Below are positions 17,431 to 25,373 of a stretch of DNA of 57,375 bases, piece by piece (the stretch's first letter is position 1; each line of letters opens with the position of its first letter). The notes under the pieces are model-generated. The model worked only from the letters and a program-made list of their open reading frames with translations. It made no database searches and had not been told where the DNA came from. Where the stretch lies: assembly GCA_020630955.1 (NCBI GenBank), contig JAHDIE010000004.1, positions 1 through 57,375 of the forward strand, read 5' to 3'. The position numbers and the translations under genes are program-made. This stretch comes from Saprospiraceae bacterium (GTDB lineage Bacteria; Bacteroidota; Bacteroidia; Chitinophagales; Saprospiraceae).

Positions 17431-18945
17431 TTAATATCTTCTCTTCTTTTTAGGTTTTTTTCCTCCTTGTCCGAAATCATTACCACCCATATCTTCATTT
17501 CCTGTTTCACCGCCTACTCTAATCATTGCACATCTGAAACCTAAATCTCTATCAGACTTTTCTTCATTCTTAAATCTTCTTGCACCAGGAGATAACCAGA
17601 ACAACCTGTCTTCCCAAGATCCACCCTTAATGACTCTAGACTCATTACTAATAAGTGTGTATTCTCCATATCCATATTTTACATAATCTTCCTCGTCTCC
17701 ATCTTGATAATCTCGAACATCTCCTTTTCTATAATTTTCTCTGTATCCAATAGTATCATCTTCAACTAATCTATATTGAAGTCTACCTAAACTATCTTTC
17801 TCGATTGGTTTTCCTTCTTCATCTCTAATCATTTCATTAAACTCATTTCCTCTAAAAGGATTTAAATCATGATTTTCAGAGTCACTTAACGTTGAGCTTG
17901 TAAGCGGTCGATAAACATCTTGACACCATTCATTAACATTACCAGCCATATTAAACAATCCAAAATCATTAGGCATATATTGTCTAGTAGGACCAGGACC
18001 TGAAGCCTTATCGTTCAATGCTCCTGCCATACCCATATAATCTCCACGACCTCTCTTAAAGTTTGCAAGTATTTTTCCTTGGTATTTATCATTTACTCTA
18101 TACCGAGCAGTATTACCATCCCAAGGAAAATATCTTCTATCTGTAATGACTTCATCTGAAGAAACAGACTGATTACCTTGAAGAGCCAAGGCAGCGTATT
18201 CCCACTCAGCTTCGGTTGGAAGTCTATATTCTGGTAAAAGAATACCGTCTTCGAATTTCACAGCTCGTTCTCCGCCGGTATTTAAGTCTGGCAGATTTTC
18301 TCTTACACTACCTTGATACTGACCTTCTAAATAAGCTCCAGTATTAAAATTCTCGCTATCAATTTGCTCATTAGCATTGAGATTTAATATTCCTCTCTCC
18401 ACTAAAATCATCTCATTGACTCTATCGCTTCTCCATTTGCAGTATTCTTGTGCCTGTAACCATGAAACACCTACCACCGGATAGTCATCATAACTTGGAT
18501 GCCTATAGTAAGTTTCAACAAGAGGTTCATTATAAGAAAGTTCTTCTCTCCAAACAAGGGTATCAGGAAGTGCATTTCTCCATACTTCAGGGTAAGCTTT
18601 ATATGTTCGTTTACACCAGTCTACGTATTCTTTCCAGTTGATGTTACTCACTTCTGTTTCATCCATATAGAAAGAAGAAACCGTTACTCTTCGTGGAATA
18701 TTATTCCATTCGAAAGATACATCTTCTTGGGTAGTCCCCATAGTAAAGGTACCACCTTCAATCATTACAAGATTAGGTCCAGTAGCCTGTCCTTCGTAAT
18801 CTAATTTTTCGAAACCACCCCATTCTGGGTTGTTGTATTCCCAGCCTGTAGCCGAAGACGTTTCATTCGAAGGCTTACAAGCCGCGAACATTACGATTAC
18901 AGAAAGGAAAAAAAGGATAGATTTTAGATCATGTCTCATTTCCAA
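17431..18945 (-). CDS. gldJ: Gliding motility/T9SS lipoprotein GldJ
   Basis: 504 residues. A lipoprotein signal peptide has its lipobox cysteine in SVIVMFAACKPS (residue ~23). The rest is a formylglycine-generating-enzyme-like fold: MIEGGTFTMGTTQEDV near 61-76, FYMDETEVSN, YRLPTEAEWEYAA, NVNEWCQDVY and RVIKGGSWEDRLFW, ending DLGFRCAMIRVG. The paired catalytic cysteines of true FGE enzymes are absent from the GGSW segment, as expected for GldJ/GldK, which are structural. GldJ is needed for T9SS and gliding in Flavobacterium. I chose GldJ over GldK because of the adjacent porU/porV and murF and the lack of gldLMN. An in-frame ATG two codons in (18939) is an equal start. The C-terminus is very basic (GGKKPKKKRRY). 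Confidence 0.88.
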   Translation of the reverse strand: MEMRHDLKSILFFLSVIVMFAACKPSNETSSATGWEYNNPEWGGFEKLDYEGQATGPNLVMIEGGTFTMGTTQEDVSFEWNNIPRRVTVSSFYMDETEVSNINWKEYVDWCKRTYKAYPEVWRNALPDTLVWREELSYNEPLVETYYRHPSYDDYPVVGVSWLQAQEYCKWRSDRVNEMILVERGILNLNANEQIDSENFNTGAYLEGQYQGSVRENLPDLNTGGERAVKFEDGILLPEYRLPTEAEWEYAALALQGNQSVSSDEVITDRRYFPWDGNTARYRVNDKYQGKILANFKRGRGDYMGMAGALNDKASGPGPTRQYMPNDFGLFNMAGNVNEWCQDVYRPLTSSTLSDSENHDLNPFRGNEFNEMIRDEEGKPIEKDSLGRLQYRLVEDDTIGYRENYRKGDVRDYQDGDEEDYVKYGYGEYTLISNESRVIKGGSWEDRLFWLSPGARRFKNEEKSDRDLGFRCAMIRVGGETGNEDMGGNDFGQGGKKPKKKRRY

Positions 18946-18966
18946 GTTTTTTTGTTAATTGCCTGC

Positions 18967-18974
18967 CAAATATA
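18967..18974 (-). promoter_or_regulatory. Candidate -7 element (TATATTTG) for gldJ
   Basis: A TAnnTTTG match 21 nt upstream of the gldJ start, with a TTTG about 15 nt further upstream; the spacing is shorter than ideal. Confidence 0.45.
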
Positions 18975-19013
18975 ATAAAACTAAACAAAAGATATACCAC
19001 AAATTATACCATC

Positions 19014-20018
19014 CTATCGGAAAAGTAGGAAGCAATCATTTAGTTTAGATTCTTGTCTTTTATTTGTCAAAGTGTACAGAAGACCAATTTCGTGACTACC
19101 TCCAGTACCTATTCCTAAACCAGATACAGTCAAGTCATAACTATATGTGATTTTTAATGGATCTAGATTCACTCCTCCTGAGAATATTAACGCATCAGAA
19201 TTTTCTAATGTATGCCTCAAATAAGCCCCTAAAATAAGGCTTCTCAGTTGTACGTAAGCACCAGCATTAATTTGCCAAAAGTCTGCCTGATTGGCAACTA
19301 AAAGACTTGGTGATACAAACGAAGGTTTTGTCTGTTTATTGCCAATATCAAACACATATTGATATCCGATATGCAAATTCCAAAGTACAGGTAAGCCTAG
19401 TCGATTCTGGGTATTTTCACTTAAAAAGCCATTTTCAGGAGTATTTAAGTGTTTAAAAGTCATACCAACATACCATTTTTGATTATACACTAAAAAACCA
19501 GTTGATATATCGAGGTATGCTTTGTTGAAATTATCTGGTGGAATTTCAGTGCTAGAAATGGGAGAACCGCCAACTAGAATTGGCCCCGAAGTATCCAACA
19601 TATCGCCAAAAACCAATTTCGTCCAATCCAATCTATTTTGACCTAGTGCAGTTTCTACTCCAATTTTCAGTTGAAAATCATTTTTTAAGACTACTTTGTA
19701 CATGTATGTCGCACCAATGTTAAGATGTTGAAGTGTTCCACCGCCACTTTTGTCAGAAATTACAGAGAACCCGACTCCACTCTTAATTCGTCTAAAATAT
19801 TGATTGTAACCCATTGCAACCGATTCGTAAGCTGAAGGTAAACCAGGCCATTGTAGACGATAATTACCAGAAAACTGGGCTGAGGATGAATTGCCTGCAA
19901 AGGCAGGATTTATCACTAAAGGAGTATTATAAAATTGAGAAAAGACCAAATCTTGGGCATATCCATCACAAACATTAAGCAAAATGAGGCTAAAAATGAA
20001 AATTATGGTCTTCTTCAA
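19014..20018 (-). CDS. PorP/SprF-family T9SS outer membrane protein
   Basis: 334 residues with a signal peptide (MKKTIIFIFSLILLNVCDGYA). The mature N-terminus carries the family hallmark DLVFSQFYNTPLVINPAFAG (~23-42), followed by YRLQWPGLP and a 12- to 14-strand beta-barrel pattern. PorP/SprF proteins sit in the outer membrane and connect to the T9SS ring or hold surface adhesins such as SprB. This copy lies between gldJ and porU, divergent from porU, with a 99-nt spacer. Many genomes carry several paralogues, so the exact partner is not known; a large surface repeat protein such as the one at 54173 would be typical cargo. Confidence 0.85.
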   Translation of the reverse strand: MKKTIIFIFSLILLNVCDGYAQDLVFSQFYNTPLVINPAFAGNSSSAQFSGNYRLQWPGLPSAYESVAMGYNQYFRRIKSGVGFSVISDKSGGGTLQHLNIGATYMYKVVLKNDFQLKIGVETALGQNRLDWTKLVFGDMLDTSGPILVGGSPISSTEIPPDNFNKAYLDISTGFLVYNQKWYVGMTFKHLNTPENGFLSENTQNRLGLPVLWNLHIGYQYVFDIGNKQTKPSFVSPSLLVANQADFWQINAGAYVQLRSLILGAYLRHTLENSDALIFSGGVNLDPLKITYSYDLTVSGLGIGTGGSHEIGLLYTLTNKRQESKLNDCFLLFR

Positions 20019-20117
20019 GTCTTTAGATTTAACTATTTTCGATTAATAAAGTTCTTTGCAATAGAACCTTCATCTTAACGTTTCACTAACAATAAAAGCA
20101 ACTTTATTAAAATCACT

Positions 20118-23100
20118 ATGAATCTATCGTTGAAACTAGCAATTTTATTTTGCCTTACTATATTTTCTGGAATTATTAATCAAGCTTTATCTCAATCTAA
20201 TCTTGCTAATGGCGACATTTATAAGCTTTCCATTAAAGAGTCAGGTATTTATAGGATTAATTCCACATTTATAAACGAAAACTTTGATATTACTGTTGGA
20301 GCAATTGACCCTAAAAAAATTCAAATATTTTGTGGAGGTGGTGGTGTCCTACCTAGACTAAATCAAGAAAGTATTGTCAATGATCCTTTAGAAATTCCCA
20401 TTTACGTAAGTGGAGATCAGGATGGTAGTTTTGATGGAAATGACTTCATCTATTTTTATGCTCCAGGGCCAGAAATTTATGATCTCAATAATTCAACACC
20501 CGAGATTAAAAAAAATGTGTTTTCTGAAAAAAACTTTGTCTATATCAAATTCAATACTGAAATTGGTAAAAGAATTTCTAATCTAAATTCAGTTTCAGGA
20601 GAAGGGTTTGCTAGTCAAACAAGCCACAAAATTCATAGACATGAAATTGAATTAACCAATCTTTTAGGGGCAAATACATCCACTCAGGGAACTGGACAAC
20701 AATGGTTTGGGGAGGCTTTCTCCAATGATTGGATTCAAGATTTTTCAGAATTCTTCACTTCTGTAAATCCCGTTCCTGGCAGTACAGCTTTAGTGCAATC
20801 TTTATTTGTTGGTCGATCCAACTCTTCGACAAAAGTTAAGTACACCATTGCAAATGAACAGATTAATTTAAATATATCTCCGTCCAACTTGGGTAGTGTT
20901 GAGGCTACTTATGCAAAAGAAGCTAAATTTTCAGAAAATGTAATAATTAATAGCTCTCCATCTATTCAGATTGAATACCTCCCAGCAGAAACTACTGACA
21001 AAGCATGGTTGGATTATCTTCAAATAACAACAGAAGAGGCGATTCAATTTAAAAACAACGAATTAATTCTTAGATTGGATTCAAGAACAGAAGATGTTGC
21101 TGGTTTTAGCTTGGAAGGTTTGGGTTCAAAACAACTTTGGCATGTTTCAGATTTTAAAAATATTCAAAACTGTTTACCCGATGGCAACAACTTTTTTTAT
21201 AATACTGATAGCAATGTAAAAATGTTTAGGATCTTCGATCCTTCAAGCGATTTTCAACAAGTTGAATTTGAATCCAAGATTGAAAATCAAAATATTAAAG
21301 ACATTAAAAATCTAGAATTTTTAATTGTTTATCATTCAGATTTTGAGGAAGCAGCCACTAAACTTTTAGAACACCGATCGACCGTAGACCCACTTAATGT
21401 AGAAATGGTCGATGTACAATCGATTTATAATGAATTTTCTAGTGGAAGGGCTGAACCTACCGCTATTCGGGATTTTGCTAGAGTCCTTCAAAATTCAAAT
21501 CAAGGATTTAAGTACATGTTATTATTAGGAGATGCTTCCTATGATTATAGAGGATTGGTCGCAGATCTTCCTAAAACTAACTTTGTTCCTACTTACGAAA
21601 CTGAAGAATCATTAAGCCCAATTGATGCTTTTCCTTATGATGATTTCTTTGCTCTACTCTCTCCTACTGAAGGTGAAAATTTCGTTGGTGGTTTGGATTT
21701 AAATATAGGTCGATTACCTGCAAAAACATCAGATGAGGCAATGGATATGGTGAACAAAATAATCCATTATGACACAGATGTAAGTCAATATAATGAATGG
21801 AAAATGAGAGCATCATTTGCGGCGGATGATGAAGACAACAATCGCCACATTGACGATGCAGACCATATTGCAGAAATGGTTTATGATAGTTTTCCACTCA
21901 TGAACCAAACAAAAATTTATTTTGATGCTTTTCTTCAAGAATCTACTCCAGGAGGAGAAAGATATCCCGCTGCAAAAGCAAAAATTCATGAGACAATTAA
22001 TAAAGGAGTATTGGTTTTTAACTACCTAGGTCATGGAGGTCCAAGTGGTTTAGCCCAAGAACGAGTTTTACTTAAAGATGATGTCAGGACATGGAATAAC
22101 ATTGACAAATTACCTATTATTATTACAGCAACGTGTTCCTTTACTGGTTATGATGATCCAGCGATTGTTTCTGCTGGAGAGGAAGCAATTCTCAACCCGA
22201 ATGGGGGAGCTGTAGCATTATTTACCACAACAAGAGCAGTATACGCTCAAGATAATGCCAGATTAACAGAGTCAGTTTTTGAAAACATTTTTGATAAAGT
22301 AGATGGAGATTATCAAAGGATTGGAGAAATAATGAGAAAAGGAAAGAATACCGGTGTGGATTCTTTACGAGAAAATGCTAGAAAATTCTCTCTTATTGGT
22401 GATCCAACAATGAGACTTAATGCACCTCAACATAATGTTGTTTTGGATCGAATAAACGAAAAGCTTATTGATTCAAATTCTCAAGACACATTAAGAGCTC
22501 TGGAAAGAGTAAATCTAAAAGGTCATATTGCAGACGACAGTGGTCAGGTTTTAAACTTTTTTAATGGTAAGGTCTTTGTCACTTTATTCGATAAAAGAGT
22601 TGATGTTAAAACTTTAAAAAATAATAGCAATAGCTATGAGAAGGTTTTTAAAGTTCAAAACAATATTCTGTTTAAAGGTAGTGCCTCTGTAGTCAATGGT
22701 AATTTTTCTATTGATTTCCTTCTTCCTAAAGAGATCAATTTTAATTATGGTTATGGGAAAATAAGCATGTATGCAACCGATGGTGAAACAATAGATGCTG
22801 GTGGCTTTTATAAGAATGTAATTATTGGTGGATCAAATGAAAGTAATATAACTGATTCCGAAGGTCCTGAAATGGATATCTACATGAATGATCAAAGTTT
22901 TGTACCAGGTGGTATTACATCACTTAGTCCTACTCTCTTGGTTAATTTGAAAGATGAATTCGGAATTAATATAAGCAGTACAAGCATCGGACATGATATC
23001 ACTGCCGTTATTGATGACGATGAGTCGAAAATAATCAAACTGAATGATTGGTATGAGGCTGAAACAGATAATTTCAATTCGGGAGTTGTTAGATACCCTT

Positions 23101-23522
23101 TGGGACAGATAGCCCCTGGATTGCATAAGATTCGAATAAAAGCTTGGGATTTATGTAATAATTCTTCAGAAAAAGAGTTAGAGTTCAGGGTTGTTGATAA
23201 AGATTATACAACTTTGGAGCATGTGTTAAATTATCCTAACCCATTTACAACTTCAACCAACTTTAGTTTTGAGCACCAATTTGCAGGTGGCATGCTTGAT
23301 ATCGGCATTTCAATCTTTACATTATCTGGTAAACTAGTGAAAACTATTAGCACGACTCAAATGGCTGATGGATATCGAACTCATGATATTTTCTGGGACG
23401 GAAATGATGATTTTGGGTCTAAGCTGGCAAAAGGGGTCTACCTTTACAAAATTAAAGTCAGAGATCAAGCCTCAGAAATGGAGATGGAAAGCGATTTTAC
23501 AAAGCTCTTGATATTAAAATAA
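20118..23522 (+). CDS. porU: T9SS sortase PorU
   Basis: 1134 residues, normal for PorU, with a signal peptide (NLSLKLAILFCLTIFSGIINQALS). Peptidase C25 (gingipain-type) domain ~390-770: the catalytic His is H639 in NYLGHGGPSG and the nucleophile is C673 in ITATCSFTGYDDP. Upstream LLLGDASYDYRG and FVPTYETEE are typical of the fold. The C-terminal ~100 residues (LNYPNPFTTSTNFSFEH to TKLLILK) form a FlgD-like/T9SS sorting-type domain that PorU retains. PorU cleaves sorting domains from cargo at the cell surface and attaches them to A-LPS. It stands directly before porV (39-nt gap), matching the known porU-porV pairing. Confidence 0.94.
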   Translation: MNLSLKLAILFCLTIFSGIINQALSQSNLANGDIYKLSIKESGIYRINSTFINENFDITVGAIDPKKIQIFCGGGGVLPRLNQESIVNDPLEIPIYVSGDQDGSFDGNDFIYFYAPGPEIYDLNNSTPEIKKNVFSEKNFVYIKFNTEIGKRISNLNSVSGEGFASQTSHKIHRHEIELTNLLGANTSTQGTGQQWFGEAFSNDWIQDFSEFFTSVNPVPGSTALVQSLFVGRSNSSTKVKYTIANEQINLNISPSNLGSVEATYAKEAKFSENVIINSSPSIQIEYLPAETTDKAWLDYLQITTEEAIQFKNNELILRLDSRTEDVAGFSLEGLGSKQLWHVSDFKNIQNCLPDGNNFFYNTDSNVKMFRIFDPSSDFQQVEFESKIENQNIKDIKNLEFLIVYHSDFEEAATKLLEHRSTVDPLNVEMVDVQSIYNEFSSGRAEPTAIRDFARVLQNSNQGFKYMLLLGDASYDYRGLVADLPKTNFVPTYETEESLSPIDAFPYDDFFALLSPTEGENFVGGLDLNIGRLPAKTSDEAMDMVNKIIHYDTDVSQYNEWKMRASFAADDEDNNRHIDDADHIAEMVYDSFPLMNQTKIYFDAFLQESTPGGERYPAAKAKIHETINKGVLVFNYLGHGGPSGLAQERVLLKDDVRTWNNIDKLPIIITATCSFTGYDDPAIVSAGEEAILNPNGGAVALFTTTRAVYAQDNARLTESVFENIFDKVDGDYQRIGEIMRKGKNTGVDSLRENARKFSLIGDPTMRLNAPQHNVVLDRINEKLIDSNSQDTLRALERVNLKGHIADDSGQVLNFFNGKVFVTLFDKRVDVKTLKNNSNSYEKVFKVQNNILFKGSASVVNGNFSIDFLLPKEINFNYGYGKISMYATDGETIDAGGFYKNVIIGGSNESNITDSEGPEMDIYMNDQSFVPGGITSLSPTLLVNLKDEFGINISSTSIGHDITAVIDDDESKIIKLNDWYEAETDNFNSGVVRYPLGQIAPGLHKIRIKAWDLCNNSSEKELEFRVVDKDYTTLEHVLNYPNPFTTSTNFSFEHQFAGGMLDIGISIFTLSGKLVKTISTTQMADGYRTHDIFWDGNDDFGSKLAKGVYLYKIKVRDQASEMEMESDFTKLLILK

Positions 23523-23534
23523 ACTATAATAAAT

Positions 23535-23542
23535 TATATTTG
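23535..23542 (+). promoter_or_regulatory. Candidate -7 element (TATATTTG) for porV
   Basis: An exact TAnnTTTG match followed by CA in the porU-porV gap, 19 nt before the porV ATG. It suggests porV can be transcribed separately from porU. Confidence 0.5.
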
Positions 23543-23561
23543 CACTCATAATAGCATAATA

Positions 23562-24806
23562 ATGAATAAAATTCTTAGCATAATTCTATGCGTTTTCTTC
23601 TTAAGTGTCACAAATCAAAGCTCTGCTCAACTTTTTGACCCAACCGTGGGTTGCATCGTTGATTCTAATGGAGATTGCCTTCCTAACACTATTTTAGGCG
23701 CTCTGCCATTTTTGAGAATCGTACCAGATGCAGCAGGTGGCAGTATGGGAGATACAGGAATTGCAACAGATAATGGTACAAATGCAATGCATTTTAATGC
23801 TTCCAAATTACCTTTTGTCTCAAAAGAAAGAGGGCTTGCGTTTACTTATACACCTTGGTTGACCAATATTGGACTGACTGATGTCTATCTGATTTATTTA
23901 TCGGGGTATATGAAGATCGACGATCGTCAGTCATTTGGAGGTGGAATTAGATTCTTTTCCTTAGGTGATATCACATTTACTGATCTACAAGGAGGACAGA
24001 CAGGAGAAGGAAAACCAAGAGAATGGGAAGTCGCACTTGGTTATACCACAAAATTAGCAGACAATTTCGCCGCAGGATTATCTGCCAAATATATGCTTTC
24101 TGATCTTGCTACTGGTCAGATGGTAAATGGAGTTGACATCACAACCGCTACTTCTTTTGCTGCTGACTTATCGTTTACCTATAACAACGAAGTTCAAGTG
24201 GGTTTGTATGATAGTAGGTTAAGAATTGGTGCTGCAATTTCCAACATTGGTTCTAAAGTTACCTATACAAGAAACTCTACCAGAGATTTTATTCCAACGA
24301 ATTTAGGTCTTGGAGCAGCGTTGGAGATGGATTTTGACGAGTATAATACTATAACTTTTGCGCTAGATATCAATAAATTAATGATACCTACTCCTATTCC
24401 GCAAACTTTGAAAGACGAAAATGGAAATCCAATTTCTAATCCAGATTTTGATACAGATGGTAATACGATTGCAGATTACAGAGAAAAAGGGTTGTTTTCA
24501 GGAATTCTTGGAAGCTTTGGAGATGCTCCGGGAGGTTTCGGAGAAGAGATGCAAGAGATTTCCTATTCTGTAGGTATCGAATATTGGTATGACAAGCAGT
24601 TTGCTGTTAGAACAGGATATTATTTTGAGCATCCTCTTAAAGGTGCGAGACAATTCCTAACTGTTGGAGCAGGTTTAAAATACAATGTATTCGGATTTGA
24701 TATTTCGTATTTGGTTCCTACAAGTAATACAAGAAATCCTCTAGATAACACATTGAGATTTACCTTGTTGTTTGACTTTGAAGTTTTCTCGGCAAGCAAT
24801 ATTTAA
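23562..24806 (+). CDS. porV: T9SS outer membrane shuttle protein PorV (LptO)
   Basis: 414 residues. The signal peptide ends near SSAQLFDP. The beta-barrel of the FadL/PorV type opens with the family motif RIVPDAAGGSMGDTG (~52-66) and NAMHFNASKLPF. Later strands include GFGEEMQEISYSVGIEYWYD and EHPLKGARQFLTVGAGL, and a terminal FTLLFDFEVF strand. PorV takes substrates from the SprA translocon and delivers them to PorU. It is immediately downstream of porU and ends at a terminator. Confidence 0.94.
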   Translation: MNKILSIILCVFFLSVTNQSSAQLFDPTVGCIVDSNGDCLPNTILGALPFLRIVPDAAGGSMGDTGIATDNGTNAMHFNASKLPFVSKERGLAFTYTPWLTNIGLTDVYLIYLSGYMKIDDRQSFGGGIRFFSLGDITFTDLQGGQTGEGKPREWEVALGYTTKLADNFAAGLSAKYMLSDLATGQMVNGVDITTATSFAADLSFTYNNEVQVGLYDSRLRIGAAISNIGSKVTYTRNSTRDFIPTNLGLGAALEMDFDEYNTITFALDINKLMIPTPIPQTLKDENGNPISNPDFDTDGNTIADYREKGLFSGILGSFGDAPGGFGEEMQEISYSVGIEYWYDKQFAVRTGYYFEHPLKGARQFLTVGAGLKYNVFGFDISYLVPTSNTRNPLDNTLRFTLLFDFEVFSASNI

Positions 24807-24833
24807 AGATTATTCCAGATAAAACATTTGAAG

Positions 24834-24868
24834 AGGGATTAACATTGAGCTAATCCCTTTTTCTTTTT
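24834..24868 (+). terminator. Terminator after porV
   Basis: An 8-bp stem AGGGATTA/TAATCCCT (24834-24841 with 24851-24858) is followed by TTTT and a second T5 run. It lies 27 nt past the porV stop. Confidence 0.8.
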
Positions 24869-24882
24869 GCATATTAAGATAA

Positions 24883-24914
24883 TAAAAGGGAGTCGGATGC
24901 TCCCAACTCCCTTT
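24883..24914 (-). terminator. Terminator of the RNase P RNA gene
   Basis: A 9-bp stem AAAGGGAGT/ACTCCCTTT (24885-24893 with 24906-24914) with extra GG/CC inner pairing, followed on the minus strand by TTTTATT, directly behind the 3' end of rnpB. Confidence 0.75.
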
Positions 24915-24918
24915 AAAA

Positions 24919-25275
24919 AATGTTCCTATAAGCCGGATTCTGTCGAGCTCTATCATTTATCTGGTTGAATCATCACTGATTCAATCTAGCTACCTACCCT
25001 TCTTGGTCTGTCTAAGACAGATGGATCGAACAAATCCATTACAAAGAAACCAAGATATACATGGTATTTCAACCCACAAGGTTTATCCCAAGCCGATATT
25101 ACTACCAGCCAGCGTGAGCTCTTACCTCACGTTTTCAGCTTTTCCACAGGTTACTGTGGTAGTTTAGTTTCTGTGACACTATCTATCCATGCTTCCATGG
25201 TCCATCAGTTAGATGGTGTGGTGTTCTACGTTGTCCGGACTTTCCTCTCCTAAAGGAGCGATAGAGTGGAACATT
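24919..25275 (-). ncRNA. rnpB: RNase P RNA (bacterial class A-like)
   Basis: On the minus strand the two hallmark conserved blocks are present: GAGGAAAGTCCGGAC near the 5' end (about 25236-25251) and ACAGAATCCGGCTTATAGG at the 3' end (about 24923-24942). The ends pair as helix P1 (AATGTTCC at 25275-25268 with GGAACATT at 24926-24919), which sets the boundaries of about 357 nt. The ACAGAAAC and GGGTAGGTAGC segments also fit. This RNA is the catalytic part of RNase P, which matures tRNA 5' ends. It lies convergent to porV, and both have their own terminators. Confidence 0.93.
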
Positions 25276-25373
25276 ACAAAATTGCTTTTTTTTAAGATAA
25301 GAAGTACTCATTTTGTAAAATAATTCATATTAAGAAAATCTATAATATATAATTTGATTAAATTTACCAGATT

